This document shows, one piece after another, positions 23,611 to 32,395 of a stretch of DNA of 64,000 nucleotides. The notes below the pieces were generated by a model. That model ran no database searches. It saw nothing but the letters and a program-made list of their open reading frames with translations, and was not told the DNA's origin. The stretch is from Streptomyces parvus (lineage in GTDB: Bacteria; Actinomycetota; Actinomycetes; Streptomycetales; Streptomycetaceae): the NCBI RefSeq assembly GCF_014648875.1, contig NZ_BMRY01000003.1, forward strand, positions 1 to 64,000, written 5' to 3'. Both the position numbers and the translations under genes were made by a program. Position 1 is the stretch's first letter. Each line of letters starts with the position of its first letter.

Positions 23611-26262
23611 GTGCGTACCGCCGAGATCCGCAGCCGATTCCTGGACTTCTTCGCCGCCCGGGACCACACCGTCGTCCCCAGCGCGCCCCTGCCGACGCCG
23701 GACCCGACCCTGCTGTTCGTCAACGCGGGCATGGTGCCGTTCAAGCCGTACTTCACGGGTGAGGCGGCCCCGCTGTGGGAGCGGGCCACCAGCGTGCAGA
23801 AATGCGTCCGGACCCTGGACATCGAGGAGGTCGGCCGCACCACCCGGCACGGCTCGTTCTTCCAGATGAACGGCAACTTCTCCTTCGGCGACTACTTCAA
23901 GGACGAGGCCATCGCCTACGCCTGGGAGCTGTCCACGCGTCCGCAGACCGAGGGCGGCTACGGGCTGGACCCGGACAGGATCTGGGTGACCGTCCACCAC
24001 TCCGACACCGAGTCGCGCTCCATCTGGCGCCGGGTCGCGGGCCTGCCCGACGAGCGGATCGTGGACCGGGGGGACGAGGACAACTTCTGGTCCATGGGCG
24101 TCCCCGGACCGTGCGGGCCCTGCTCCGAGCTGTACTACGACCGCGGCCCGGCCCTCGGCCGGGAAGGCGGTCCGGCGGTCGACGAGGACCGGTACATGGA
24201 GTTCTGGAACCTCGTCTTCATGCAGTACGAGCGCGGCCCGGGCCCCGGCAAGTCCGGCTACCCCATCCTCGGGGAGCTGCCCCGCCGCAACATCGACACC
24301 GGCATGGGCCTGGAACGGATGGCGACCCTCCTCCAGGGCGTGGACAACCTCTACGAGATCGACGAGACCCGCCCCGTCCTCCAGCGCGCCGCCGACCTGG
24401 CCGGCGTCCGCTACGGGGCCGATCCGGAGGCCGACGTACGGCTGCGGGTCGTCGCCGACCACGTCCGTACGGCCCTGATGCTCCTCGCCGACGGCACCAC
24501 CCCCGGCAACGAGGGCCGCGGCTACGTCCTGCGCCGCATCCTGCGCCGCGCGGTCCGCTCCATGCGGCTGCTGGGCTACGAGGACGTGGCGCTGGCCGAA
24601 CTGCTGCCGGTGGCCCGCGACTGCATGGCGCCGAGCTACCCGGAGGTCGCCGACGCCTATCCCCGTATCGCCGATCAGGCCGGGGCCGAGGAGGACGCCT
24701 TCCGCGCCTCCCTCAAGCAGGGCACCACGGTCCTGGACACCGCCGTCGCCCGGGTCAAGGAGGGCGGCGGCCGGCTGCTGCCCGGCGCCCAGGCGTTCCT
24801 GCTGCACGACACGTACGGCTTCCCCATCGACCTCACCCTGGAGATGGCCGCCGAGCAGGGCGTCGAGGTCGACCGCGAGGGCTTCACGGCGCTGATGAAC
24901 GAGCAGCGCGAGCGGGCCCGCGCGGACGCCCGCGCCCGCAAGGCCGGCGGGGCCGTGGACACCACCGCCCTGCGCCCGGTCCTCGACGCGCACGGGCCGA
25001 CCGACTGGCGGGCCTGGGACACCCTGGAGACCGAGTCCCGTGTCCTCGCGCTGCTCGGCCCGGCCGGCCCGGTGCCGGTGGCCCGTACCGGCGACATCGT
25101 CACCGTCGTCCTGGACCGCACCCCGTTCTACGCCGAGTCCGGCGGCCAGGACAGCGACGCCGGGCTGCTGTCCGGTACCTCGGTCGAGGCCGAGGTCCTC
25201 GACGTCCAGCGCCCGCTGCCCGGCCTGGTCGCCCACCAGGTCCGGATCACCGCCGGCGAACTCGCTCCCGACGACACCGTGCACGCCGCCGTCGACCCCG
25301 AGTGGCGGCTCGGCGCCCGCCAGGCCCACTCCGGCACCCATGTCCTGCACGCCGCCCTGCGCGAGATCCTCGGCCCCGGCGCCCTCCAGTCCGGCTCCTA
25401 CAACCGGCCCGGCTACCTGCGCCTCGACTTCCCCTGGCGCGGCGCCCTGTCCGCGGCCGTCCGCAGCGAGATCGAGGAGGCCGCCAACCGCGCCCTGCGC
25501 CGCGATCTGCCGGTCGGCGTGCGGTGGATGACGCTGCCCGAGGCGAAGGAGATCGGCGCGCTCGCCCTCTTCGACGAGACGTACGGGGAGAAGGTCCGCG
25601 TCGTCGAGATCGGCGGGGCCTGGTCCCGGGAGCTGTGCGGCGGTACGCACGTGGAGCGCGCGGCCCAGATCGGCACGGTCGCGCTGGCCTCGGAAGGCTC
25701 GGTCGGCGCGGGCATGCGCCGTCTGGAGGCCGCCGTCGGCATCGAGGGCTTCGGCTACCTGGCCCGCGAGCGGGACCTGGTGGCGCGGATCGCCGAGCAG
25801 CTCGGGGCGCCGCGCGCCGAGCTGCCCGACCGGATCGCCGGTCTGCTGGACCGGCTCAAGGCGGCCGACCGGGAGAACGCCCGGCTCAAGCAGCAGGCCA
25901 CCACGGCACGCGCCGGCGAACTCGCCGAAGCGGCGGCCGAGACGAACAGCGTGCGGATCGTGACCACGACGGCGGACGGCAGCGCCCAGGAGGCCCGCGC
26001 GCTCGCCCTCGCCGTCCGCGACCGGCTGCCGGGCGGCGCGCCCGGCGCGGTGGCGGTCGGCACGGAGGACGGGGCTCTCGTCCTCGCGCTCAACGGCTCG
26101 GCCCGGGAAGCGGGCCTGCACGCCTCCGCCGTGGTGAAGCAGCTCCTCGGTGGCCGCGGTGGCGGGTCCGCCGAGGTCGCCCAGGGCGGCGGTCTCGGGC
26201 CCGGCGGGGTCTCCGACGCGCTGGCGGCCCTGCCGACGGTGATCGCCGCCGCCGCCAACTGA
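23611..26262 (+). CDS. alaS: alanyl-tRNA synthetase, probable second copy
   Basis: 883 residues; GTG 6 bases after AGAGGA. Class II motif 1 (NAGMVPFKPYF), the motif 2 region (TRHGSFFQMNGNFSFGDYF), GPCGPCSELYYDRG and RNIDTGMGLERMA are complete. The editing domain keeps both zinc motifs, HSGTH (about 572-576) and CGGTH (about 675-679). A C-terminal DHHA1-like domain ends at 883. Many segments differ from the usual streptomycete AlaRS as I remember it (start, AlaX-like domain, tail), so I expect the housekeeping alaS elsewhere. Paired with tsaD after tRNA-fMet. Possible roles: resistance copy against an adenylate-mimic antibiotic, or a condition-specific synthetase. Confidence 0.93.
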   Translation: MRTAEIRSRFLDFFAARDHTVVPSAPLPTPDPTLLFVNAGMVPFKPYFTGEAAPLWERATSVQKCVRTLDIEEVGRTTRHGSFFQMNGNFSFGDYFKDEAIAYAWELSTRPQTEGGYGLDPDRIWVTVHHSDTESRSIWRRVAGLPDERIVDRGDEDNFWSMGVPGPCGPCSELYYDRGPALGREGGPAVDEDRYMEFWNLVFMQYERGPGPGKSGYPILGELPRRNIDTGMGLERMATLLQGVDNLYEIDETRPVLQRAADLAGVRYGADPEADVRLRVVADHVRTALMLLADGTTPGNEGRGYVLRRILRRAVRSMRLLGYEDVALAELLPVARDCMAPSYPEVADAYPRIADQAGAEEDAFRASLKQGTTVLDTAVARVKEGGGRLLPGAQAFLLHDTYGFPIDLTLEMAAEQGVEVDREGFTALMNEQRERARADARARKAGGAVDTTALRPVLDAHGPTDWRAWDTLETESRVLALLGPAGPVPVARTGDIVTVVLDRTPFYAESGGQDSDAGLLSGTSVEAEVLDVQRPLPGLVAHQVRITAGELAPDDTVHAAVDPEWRLGARQAHSGTHVLHAALREILGPGALQSGSYNRPGYLRLDFPWRGALSAAVRSEIEEAANRALRRDLPVGVRWMTLPEAKEIGALALFDETYGEKVRVVEIGGAWSRELCGGTHVERAAQIGTVALASEGSVGAGMRRLEAAVGIEGFGYLARERDLVARIAEQLGAPRAELPDRIAGLLDRLKAADRENARLKQQATTARAGELAEAAAETNSVRIVTTTADGSAQEARALALAVRDRLPGGAPGAVAVGTEDGALVLALNGSAREAGLHASAVVKQLLGGRGGGSAEVAQGGGLGPGGVSDALAALPTVIAAAAN

Positions 26263-26314
26263 TCCCGCGCGGACCGTGCGGCGCCGGCGGATACGCGTCG
26301 CAGGGGCCGCGACG

Positions 26315-26377
26315 TACGGTCCCCGTCGCGAGGTCCGCGCCGCAGGGTCCCCGTCGCGGCGTCCGCGCCGCACGGTC
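26315..26377. repeat. two-copy 29-base repeat
   Basis: The gap between alaS and the regulator contains GGTCCCCGTCGCG followed by GTCCGCGCCGCA twice in tandem with few mismatches. It is non-coding and lies between convergent genes. No clear terminator stem was found apart from local GC-rich pairing. Confidence 0.55.
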
Positions 26378-26379
26378 GG

Positions 26380-27825
26380 CTAGCGCAACCCGGCCCCCTC
26401 CACCGGATACGGCACATACGTCCGCCGGTCCGGGTCGATCGCCAGTCGGCCGCCCGCCGGGGGCCGGGCCCGCTGGGCGCAGTCGCGGCGTTCGCAGATG
26501 CGGCAGCCCAGGCCGATCGGGGTCGCCGCCCGGGGGTCGTCGAGGGCGACGCCTTCGGCGTACACGAGACGGTGGGCGTGGCGGAGTTCGCAACCGAGGG
26601 CGACCGCGAACTCGGCCCGCGGGGCGTGGTGGCTGTACCCGCCCCGGGTGATCGTGCGGGCAACCCAGAAGTAGCGCTTGCCGTCGGGCATTTCGGCGAC
26701 CTGGGTCAAGGTCCGGCCGGGCGCGGAGAACGCCTCGTAGACCGTCCACAGCGGGCACGTACCGCCGAGGCGGGAGAAGTGGAAGTCGGTCGCGGACTGC
26801 CGTTTGGAGATGTTCCCGGCCCGGTCGACGCGGAGGAAGGAGAACGGCACTCCGCGGTGGCCGGTGCGTTGCAGGGTGCTCAGTCGGTGGCAGACCGTCT
26901 CGAAGCCGACGCCGAAGCGGGCGGACAGCAGCTCGATGTCGTAGCGGACGGCCTCGGCCGCGGTGTGGAAAACGGTGTACGGCATGAGCAGCGCCCCGGC
27001 GAAGTAGTTCGCGAGGCCGATGCGGGCCAGGGCGGACGATTCGGGTGAGGTCAACTCGGCCGCGCTTCCGGCGAGTTCGTCCATCAGCGGGCGCTGTTCC
27101 AGGAAGGCCAGCTGGGTGGCGAGCTGGAACGCCCGCTGGCCGTCGCTGAGCCAGGGCGAGAGGAAAAGGAGCCCGGTGTCGGGGTCGTAGCGGCGGGCGT
27201 CGGCGGTGCGGCCCGGGGCGGCCTGGACGACGTGGACGCCGTGGCGTTCGGCGAGCAGGGTCGTGAGCGGGTCGGCGGCCCGGCCCGGCCGCAGCTCCAG
27301 GGCCTCGGCGGTGCGTTCGGCCTCCGTGTCGAGGGGGCCGAAGTGGTTGTGGTGGGCGTAGAAGAAGTCGCGTACCTCGTCGTGCGGCTCCGCCGGGGGC
27401 AGCAGCGTCTGTCCCGTCTCGGGTGAGGCGAGGGCGGCCGCCTGTTCGGCGGTCTCGCGGTAGCGGTGGTGCAGGGCGACCAGGGCGCGGGCCACTTCCG
27501 GGTGGTCGCGGGCCGCCTCGGCGATCTCCTCGACGGCCGGGACCGTGACCCCGCACGCCTCGTCGGCGAGGGCCGCGCGCAGGTCGGCGGCGAGACGGTC
27601 CCCGGCGGCCTCGGAGAAGAACTCCGCGTCGACGCCGAAGACCTTCGCGATCTGGAGCAGCACGCTCGCGGTGAGCGGCCGCTGGCCCAGCTCGATCTGG
27701 TTGGCGTAACTGGCGGAGATGCCGAGCGCGCGGGCCATGTCGACCTGGTTCATGCCCCGCTCGCGGCGGAGGCGGCGGAGCTTGGAGTGGGCGTAGACCT
27801 TGTGCTCGGTCGCTCGTCGGGCCAC
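26380..27825 (-). CDS. prpR: PrpR/RamB-type transcriptional regulator
   Basis: 481 residues. An XRE helix-turn-helix covers residues 12-70 ([19 protein letters not shown] and [13 protein letters not shown]). The middle has an ImmA/IrrE-like segment (about 155-300), and the C-terminal third ends in the Cys cluster [12 protein letters not shown] (about 447-458). This is the short-chain-acyl regulator family, including mycobacterial PrpR (an Fe-S, acyl-CoA-responsive activator of the methylcitrate cycle) and corynebacterial RamB. Divergent from prpD, with TTCGCA-type sites between, which supports the PrpR role. The Cys spacing would suit an iron-sulfur cluster. Confidence 0.85.
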   Translation of the reverse strand: MARRATEHKVYAHSKLRRLRRERGMNQVDMARALGISASYANQIELGQRPLTASVLLQIAKVFGVDAEFFSEAAGDRLAADLRAALADEACGVTVPAVEEIAEAARDHPEVARALVALHHRYRETAEQAAALASPETGQTLLPPAEPHDEVRDFFYAHHNHFGPLDTEAERTAEALELRPGRAADPLTTLLAERHGVHVVQAAPGRTADARRYDPDTGLLFLSPWLSDGQRAFQLATQLAFLEQRPLMDELAGSAAELTSPESSALARIGLANYFAGALLMPYTVFHTAAEAVRYDIELLSARFGVGFETVCHRLSTLQRTGHRGVPFSFLRVDRAGNISKRQSATDFHFSRLGGTCPLWTVYEAFSAPGRTLTQVAEMPDGKRYFWVARTITRGGYSHHAPRAEFAVALGCELRHAHRLVYAEGVALDDPRAATPIGLGCRICERRDCAQRARPPAGGRLAIDPDRRTYVPYPVEGAGLR

Positions 27826-27867
27826 GGGGTCCCTCCCTGGTCGCGTGCCTTCCGGAGACGGCGTACA

Positions 27868-27930
27868 CCTGCGAATGTACTTGCGAACATCGCATCCGCG
27901 TTATTCGCAATATTCGCAGATTCGCAGCTC
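27868..27930. promoter_or_regulatory. TTCGCA/TGCGAA site cluster (PrpR operator candidate)
   Basis: Five copies of a TTCGCA core occur in 60 bases of the prpR-prpD gap: TGCGAA at 27870-27875 and 27882-27887 in one orientation, and TTCGCA at 27904-27909, 27913-27918 and 27921-27926 in the other. RamB/PrpR regulators bind similar A/T-flanked TTGCAA-like elements. TAGAGG (about 27937) could be the -10 of prpD. Assignment is by position and family analogy. Confidence 0.6.
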
Positions 27931-28040
27931 GTTCCTGTAGAGGCTCCACAGCTTCAACAGGTGGTCGCGGGGCTCCGGAGCGGGCACTGTCCATGACGTC
28001 AGCTCCGTCAGCACCGACCGCACTCTCTGCGAGGAGTCCC

Positions 28041-29558
28041 GTGATCGACCACCAGGTACGCGTCCACCCCAGCGCCGCCCGGCTGCCCCGCGAGGAGCAG
28101 CTCGCGTGGAAACTGGCCGTCGTCGCCACCGGTACCCAGGAGGCCGGGGAGCTCGACCCGGACGCGGCGGCCATGGCCGCCAACCGGATCATCGACAACG
28201 CGTCCGTCGCGGTCGCGTCCCTGCTGCGCCGCCCGGTCGCCGTCGCCCGCGCCCAGGCGCTCGCGCACTCCGCCGCCGTGCCCGGCGTCGCCGTCTTCGG
28301 GGCCACCGGCCGGGTCTCGCCCGAGTGGGCGGCCTGGGCCAACGGCACCGCCGTACGGGAGCTGGACTTCCACGACACCTACCTCGCCGCCGACTACTCC
28401 CACCCCGGCGACAACATCCCGCCGCTCCTCGCCGTCGCCCAGCACACCGGGCGTTCCGGCGCCGACCTGCTGCGCGGGATCGTCGCCGCCTACGAGGTGC
28501 ACGTCGCCCTGGTGAAGGGCATCTGCCTGCACGAGCACCGCATCGACCACGTCGCCCACCTGAGCGCGGCCACGGCCTGCGGCCTGGGCGCCCTGCTCCG
28601 GCTGCCGACCGAGACCGTGTACCAGGCGGTCCAGCAGGCGGTGCACACCACGACGGCCACCCGGCAGTCCCGCAAGGGCGAGATCTCCAGCTGGAAGGCG
28701 TACGCCCCGGCCTTCGCCGGCAAGGCCGCGATCGAGGCCGTCGACCGGGCGATGCGCGGCGAGACGTCCCCCTCCCCGATCTACGAGGGCGAGGACGGGT
28801 TCCTCGCCTGGATGCTGAACGGCCCGGAGTCCGACTACACCGTGCGGCTGCCCGAGCCCGGCGAGGCGCGTCGCGCGATCCTGGACACGTACACCAAGGA
28901 GCACTCCGCGGAGTACCAGGCGCAGGCGCTGATCGACCTGGCGCGGCGACTGCGCGAGAAGACCGGCCCGCTGGACAAGGTGCGCTCCGTCGTCCTGCAC
29001 ACCAGCCACCACACGCACAATGTCATCGGCTCCGGTGCGAACGATCCGCAGAAGTACGACCCGACCGCGAGCCGGGAGACCCTGGACCACTCGGCCCCGT
29101 ACATCCTGACCGTCGCCCTGGAGGACGGGGGCTGGCATCACGAGCGCTCCTACGCCCCCGAGCGCGCGGGCCGGCCGGAGACCGTGGAGCTGTGGCGGAA
29201 GGTCACCACGGTCGAGGACCCGGAGTGGACCCGCCGCTACCACGACCCCGACCCGGAGCGCCGGGCCTTCGGCGGCCGGGTCGTGATCACCATGGCGGAC
29301 GGTTCGGTGGTCGAGGACGAACTCGCCGTCGCCGACGCCCACCCGGCCGGGGCCCGCCCCTTCGACCGCCCCGCGTACGCGCGCAAGTTCCGCACCCTCG
29401 CCGAGGGGATCGTCGCCCCGGACGACCAGGACCGCTTCCTGTCGGCGGCCGAGCGCGTCGCCGAGCTGTCGACCACCGGCCTGGACGGGCTCTTCCCGGC
29501 CGTGGACGCCGAGGCGGTCGCCGCGTACGACGCCACGCTCCCCGAGGGCCTGTTCTGA
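28041..29558 (+). CDS. prpD: 2-methylcitrate dehydratase (MmgE/PrpD)
   Basis: About 505 residues from GTG 28041, placed 4 bases after GAGGAG; an ATG at 27993 lacks a good site. The whole chain fits the MmgE/PrpD family: early [14 protein letters not shown], substrate-binding [19 protein letters not shown] (about 105-123), and [14 protein letters not shown] (about 208). PrpD dehydrates 2-methylcitrate to 2-methylaconitate in propionyl-CoA detoxification. First gene of prpD-prpC-prpB, divergent from its likely regulator. Gap to prpC is 76 bases. Confidence 0.92.
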   Translation: MIDHQVRVHPSAARLPREEQLAWKLAVVATGTQEAGELDPDAAAMAANRIIDNASVAVASLLRRPVAVARAQALAHSAAVPGVAVFGATGRVSPEWAAWANGTAVRELDFHDTYLAADYSHPGDNIPPLLAVAQHTGRSGADLLRGIVAAYEVHVALVKGICLHEHRIDHVAHLSAATACGLGALLRLPTETVYQAVQQAVHTTTATRQSRKGEISSWKAYAPAFAGKAAIEAVDRAMRGETSPSPIYEGEDGFLAWMLNGPESDYTVRLPEPGEARRAILDTYTKEHSAEYQAQALIDLARRLREKTGPLDKVRSVVLHTSHHTHNVIGSGANDPQKYDPTASRETLDHSAPYILTVALEDGGWHHERSYAPERAGRPETVELWRKVTTVEDPEWTRRYHDPDPERRAFGGRVVITMADGSVVEDELAVADAHPAGARPFDRPAYARKFRTLAEGIVAPDDQDRFLSAAERVAELSTTGLDGLFPAVDAEAVAAYDATLPEGLF

Positions 29559-29634
29559 TGGCCCGCCCCCGTACCGCCCCGAACTCCCGCAGCGTGCGCC
29601 CGACGGCGTCGCCGACGAACCGGAGGCACACCCC

Positions 29635-30783
29635 ATGACCACCACCGCACCGGAGATCCACCGCGGTCTGGCCGGTGTCGTCGTCGACACCACCGAGATC
29701 TCCACCGTCATCCAGGAGACCAACTCCCTCACCTACCGGGGCTACGCGGTCCAGGACCTCGCCGCCCACCGGTCCTTCGAGGAGGTCGCGTACCTCCTCT
29801 GGCACGGCGAGCTGCCGGACTCCGCCCAACTGGCGGCCTTCCAGGCCCGTGAGCGCGCCCTGCGCCCCCTGGACCGCAGCACGCTGGAGCTGCTGACCCG
29901 GCTGCCCGACACCTGCCACCCGATGGACGTGCTGCGTACCGCCGTCAGCTTCTTCGGCGCGGAGGACCCGCTGGAGGACGACGGCAGCCTGGCCGCCAAC
30001 CGGGCCAAGTCCCTGACGCTGCTGGCCAAGCTGCCCACCGTGGTCGCGGCCGACCAGCGCCGCCGCCGGGGTCTCGCGCCGATCGCGCCGGACCCGGAGC
30101 TGGGGTACGCGGAGAACTTCTTCCACATGTGCTTCGGCACGGTGCCCGAGCCGGAGGTGGTCCGCTGCTTCGAGATCTCCCTGACCCTCTACGCCGAGCA
30201 CAGCTTCAACGCCTCGACGTTCACCGCCCGCGTCGTCACCTCGACCCTCTCCGACCTGTACAGCGCGGTGACGGCGGCGATCGGCGCGCTGAAGGGCCCG
30301 CTGCACGGCGGGGCCAACGAGGCCGTGATGCACATGCTGAACGAGATCGGCGACCCGCAGCGGGCGGGGGGCTGGCTGGACGAGGCGCTGGCCTCCAAGC
30401 GGAAGATCATGGGCTTCGGCCACCGCGTCTACAAGCACGGCGACTCCCGCGTCCCGATCATGCAGGAGGCCCTCGACCGCCTGGTCTCCCGTGCGGCCGA
30501 CCCCGAGGTGACCCGCCTCGCCACCCTGCACGGGGCCCTGCGCCACGCCATGGTCACCCTCAAGGGCATCCACCCGAACCTGGACTACCCCGCAGGGCTC
30601 GCCTACCACCTGATGGGCTTCGACATCCCCGTCTTCACGCCGATCTTCGTGATGAGCCGGATCACCGGATGGACCGCCCACATCACCGAACAGCTCTCCC
30701 ACAACGCCCTGATCAGACCGCTCGCCTCGTACGACGGCCGCGAGCAGCGCCCGGTGCCGGCCGCAGTGCACCGAGTCCGATGA
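29635..30783 (+). CDS. prpC: 2-methylcitrate synthase / citrate synthase
   Basis: 382 residues, ATG after GGAGGCACACCCC. Citrate-synthase signatures are present: the His motif GPLHGGANEAVMHML (about 221-235), GFGHRVYKHGDSR (about 261-273) and the C-terminal Asp-containing FTPIFVMSRITGWTAHI block. The length and context of prpD and prpB point to propionyl-CoA plus oxaloacetate as substrates; such enzymes often also accept acetyl-CoA. Cytoplasmic. Followed by prpB after 13 bases. Confidence 0.93.
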   Translation: MTTTAPEIHRGLAGVVVDTTEISTVIQETNSLTYRGYAVQDLAAHRSFEEVAYLLWHGELPDSAQLAAFQARERALRPLDRSTLELLTRLPDTCHPMDVLRTAVSFFGAEDPLEDDGSLAANRAKSLTLLAKLPTVVAADQRRRRGLAPIAPDPELGYAENFFHMCFGTVPEPEVVRCFEISLTLYAEHSFNASTFTARVVTSTLSDLYSAVTAAIGALKGPLHGGANEAVMHMLNEIGDPQRAGGWLDEALASKRKIMGFGHRVYKHGDSRVPIMQEALDRLVSRAADPEVTRLATLHGALRHAMVTLKGIHPNLDYPAGLAYHLMGFDIPVFTPIFVMSRITGWTAHITEQLSHNALIRPLASYDGREQRPVPAAVHRVR

Positions 30784-30796
30784 ACGAGGAAACACC

Positions 30797-31657
30797 ATGA
30801 CCAAGCCGCAGCGACCGACCACCCGCCTCCGCCGTCTGATCGAGGGCGACGGCATCCACGTCGCCCCCGGCGCGTACGACGGGTTGAGCGCGCGTCTCGT
30901 GGAGGAGAGCGGCAGCGAACTGCTGTACGCCAGCGGGGGCGCGATCGCCCGCAGTTGCGGGATCCCCGACATCGGCCTGCTGAGCCTCACCGAGGTCGCG
31001 GCACGGATCGAGCAGATGGTCGACGTGACGAGCCTCCCGGTCATCGCGGACGCCGACACCGGCTTCGGCAACGCGGTGAACGCGGTCCGCACCCTCGCGC
31101 TGTACGAGCGCATCGGCGTGGCCGGCCTGCACATCGAGGACCAGACCTTCCCCAAGCGCTGCGGCCACCTGGACGACAAGTCCCTGGTGCCCACCGACGA
31201 GATGGCCCGGAAGGTCCGCGCCCTCGCCGAGGCCCGCACCGACCCGGACTTCGTCCTGATCGCCCGTACGGACGCCATCGCGACCGAGGGCCTGGACGCG
31301 GCGATCGAGCGCGCCCGGGCCTACGCCGAGGCGGGCGCGGACGTGATCTTCGTGGAGGCTCCGGAGACCGTCGAGCAGATCGAGGAGATCGCCGCCCGTG
31401 TCCCGCAGCCGAAGCTGATCAACATGTTCCACGGCGGCAAGACCCCGCTCGTCCCCCGGGACCACCTCCGCGAACTCGGCTACCGGCTGATCATCGTCCC
31501 CTCGGACCTCCAGCGCGCGATGATCACCGCGGTGCGGCGCACGCTGGAGGCCATCAACCGCGACGGCGACAGCGGCGCCGTACGCGAGGACCTGGCCTCC
31601 TTCGCCGACCGCGAGCGCATCGTGCGGACTGCGGAGTACCTGGCGATCGGGACCTGA
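30797..31657 (+). CDS. prpB: 2-methylisocitrate lyase
   Basis: 286 residues of the isocitrate lyase/PEP mutase family. It has the metal-binding DADTGFGN (about 76-83), the catalytic-loop motif KRCGH (about 115-119, with the active Cys) and an ARTDA segment (about 154-158). It splits 2-methylisocitrate into pyruvate and succinate, the last step of the cycle. The length is normal for PrpB (shorter than isocitrate lyases), and the KRCGH loop is typical of this subgroup. Confidence 0.93.
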   Translation: MTKPQRPTTRLRRLIEGDGIHVAPGAYDGLSARLVEESGSELLYASGGAIARSCGIPDIGLLSLTEVAARIEQMVDVTSLPVIADADTGFGNAVNAVRTLALYERIGVAGLHIEDQTFPKRCGHLDDKSLVPTDEMARKVRALAEARTDPDFVLIARTDAIATEGLDAAIERARAYAEAGADVIFVEAPETVEQIEEIAARVPQPKLINMFHGGKTPLVPRDHLRELGYRLIIVPSDLQRAMITAVRRTLEAINRDGDSGAVREDLASFADRERIVRTAEYLAIGT

Positions 31658-31688
31658 GGCGGGAGGAGGCAGAGACGGGTGCCCCGGG

Positions 31689-31949
31689 TCAGTTGCCGGG
31701 TGACGGGGCGGCGGCGCCGGAGTGGTCGATGACGTTGCCGTTGGAGCAGTTGTTCCGGTGGTCGCCGGTCCAGTCGCTGAGGGCGGGGACCACGGCGAGT
31801 TCCTGGATACAGACGTCGGCTGCGGTGAAGTTCCAGTTGTTCGCCGCGTTGACCACGCTGCCGAAGTTGCTGTCGTTGTCGGCGAAGGCGGGCGTGGCGG
31901 TGGACAGAGCCGCGGCGGCCAGCAGGCCGCAGGTGATGATCTTTCGCAT
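31689..31949 (-). CDS. small secreted protein, unknown
   Basis: 86 residues. The first 23 form a clear signal peptide (MRKII, hydrophobic core, cut after AFA). The mature part is about 63 residues, polar and Asn-rich (NNWNF, HRNNCSNGN), with two Cys (about 47 and 68) that could form one disulfide. It resembles small secreted proteins common in Streptomyces near developmental genes, but I do not recognise the family. Monocistronic, convergent with prpB. Confidence 0.75.
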   Translation of the reverse strand: MRKIITCGLLAAAALSTATPAFADNDSNFGSVVNAANNWNFTAADVCIQELAVVPALSDWTGDHRNNCSNGNVIDHSGAAAPSPGN

Positions 31950-32114
31950 GCTTCATGAACGTGTCCGGCTCGCGTGAGTCACGCGGCGATCGACCGAACG
32001 GGAGCAGCCCGCCGGGCTCGGACGTGCCCGGATACGACGAAGTGCCTCGACCGGCCGGAACCTGTCGAGGCACTGAGGAGCAGATCGGAGGAGGTTTCCT
32101 CGCTCTGCTGTCGG

Positions 32115-32188
32115 TAGGCCGTGTGGGACTCGAACCCACAACCAACGGATTAAAAGTCCGCTGCTCTGACCAATTGAGCTAACGGCCC
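32115..32188 (-). tRNA. tRNA-Lys (TTT)
   Basis: 74 nucleotides. Anticodon TTT in the loop CTTTTAA, D-arm AGCTCAATTGGTCAGAGC and T-arm GTGGGTTCGAGTCCCAC are standard. The acceptor 5' GGGCCGT pairs with ACGGCCT (one G-T wobble at the end). CCA is not encoded. The rest of 31950-32300 shows no gene; a TATGCT -10-like hexamer lies about 20 bases before the tRNA. Confidence 0.95.
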
Positions 32189-32301
32189 CTGCAACATCAC
32201 CCCCCGAGCATAGCCCGCCCGGTCCCGGCAGCCGATCCGGTATCGGTCTTGGGCCCGTCGCGGGTCCTGAGAAGCGGTTCTCACGGGGTCGGGAACAGCA
32301 A

Positions 32302-32347
32302 CAGGGCCCGTACGTCACCGAGTCGGTTCGGTGGCGTACGGGCCCTG
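32302..32347. terminator. strong terminator after the DEAD-box gene
   Basis: CAGGGCCCGTACG-T-CACCGA and its complement make a near-perfect 20-base stem with a 6-base loop, about 50 bases past the helicase stop. Confidence 0.8.
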
Positions 32348-32395
32348 CCGGTCTGTCAGGCGGACCTGCTCGGCCGGGGGCCGGCCGGGCGGGGG

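Noticed and set aside
22253..26262. Integrative element inserted at tRNA-fMet
   Set aside because: No integrase, excisionase or repeated tRNA end was found on the right, so I keep only the observation that the pair follows the tRNA.
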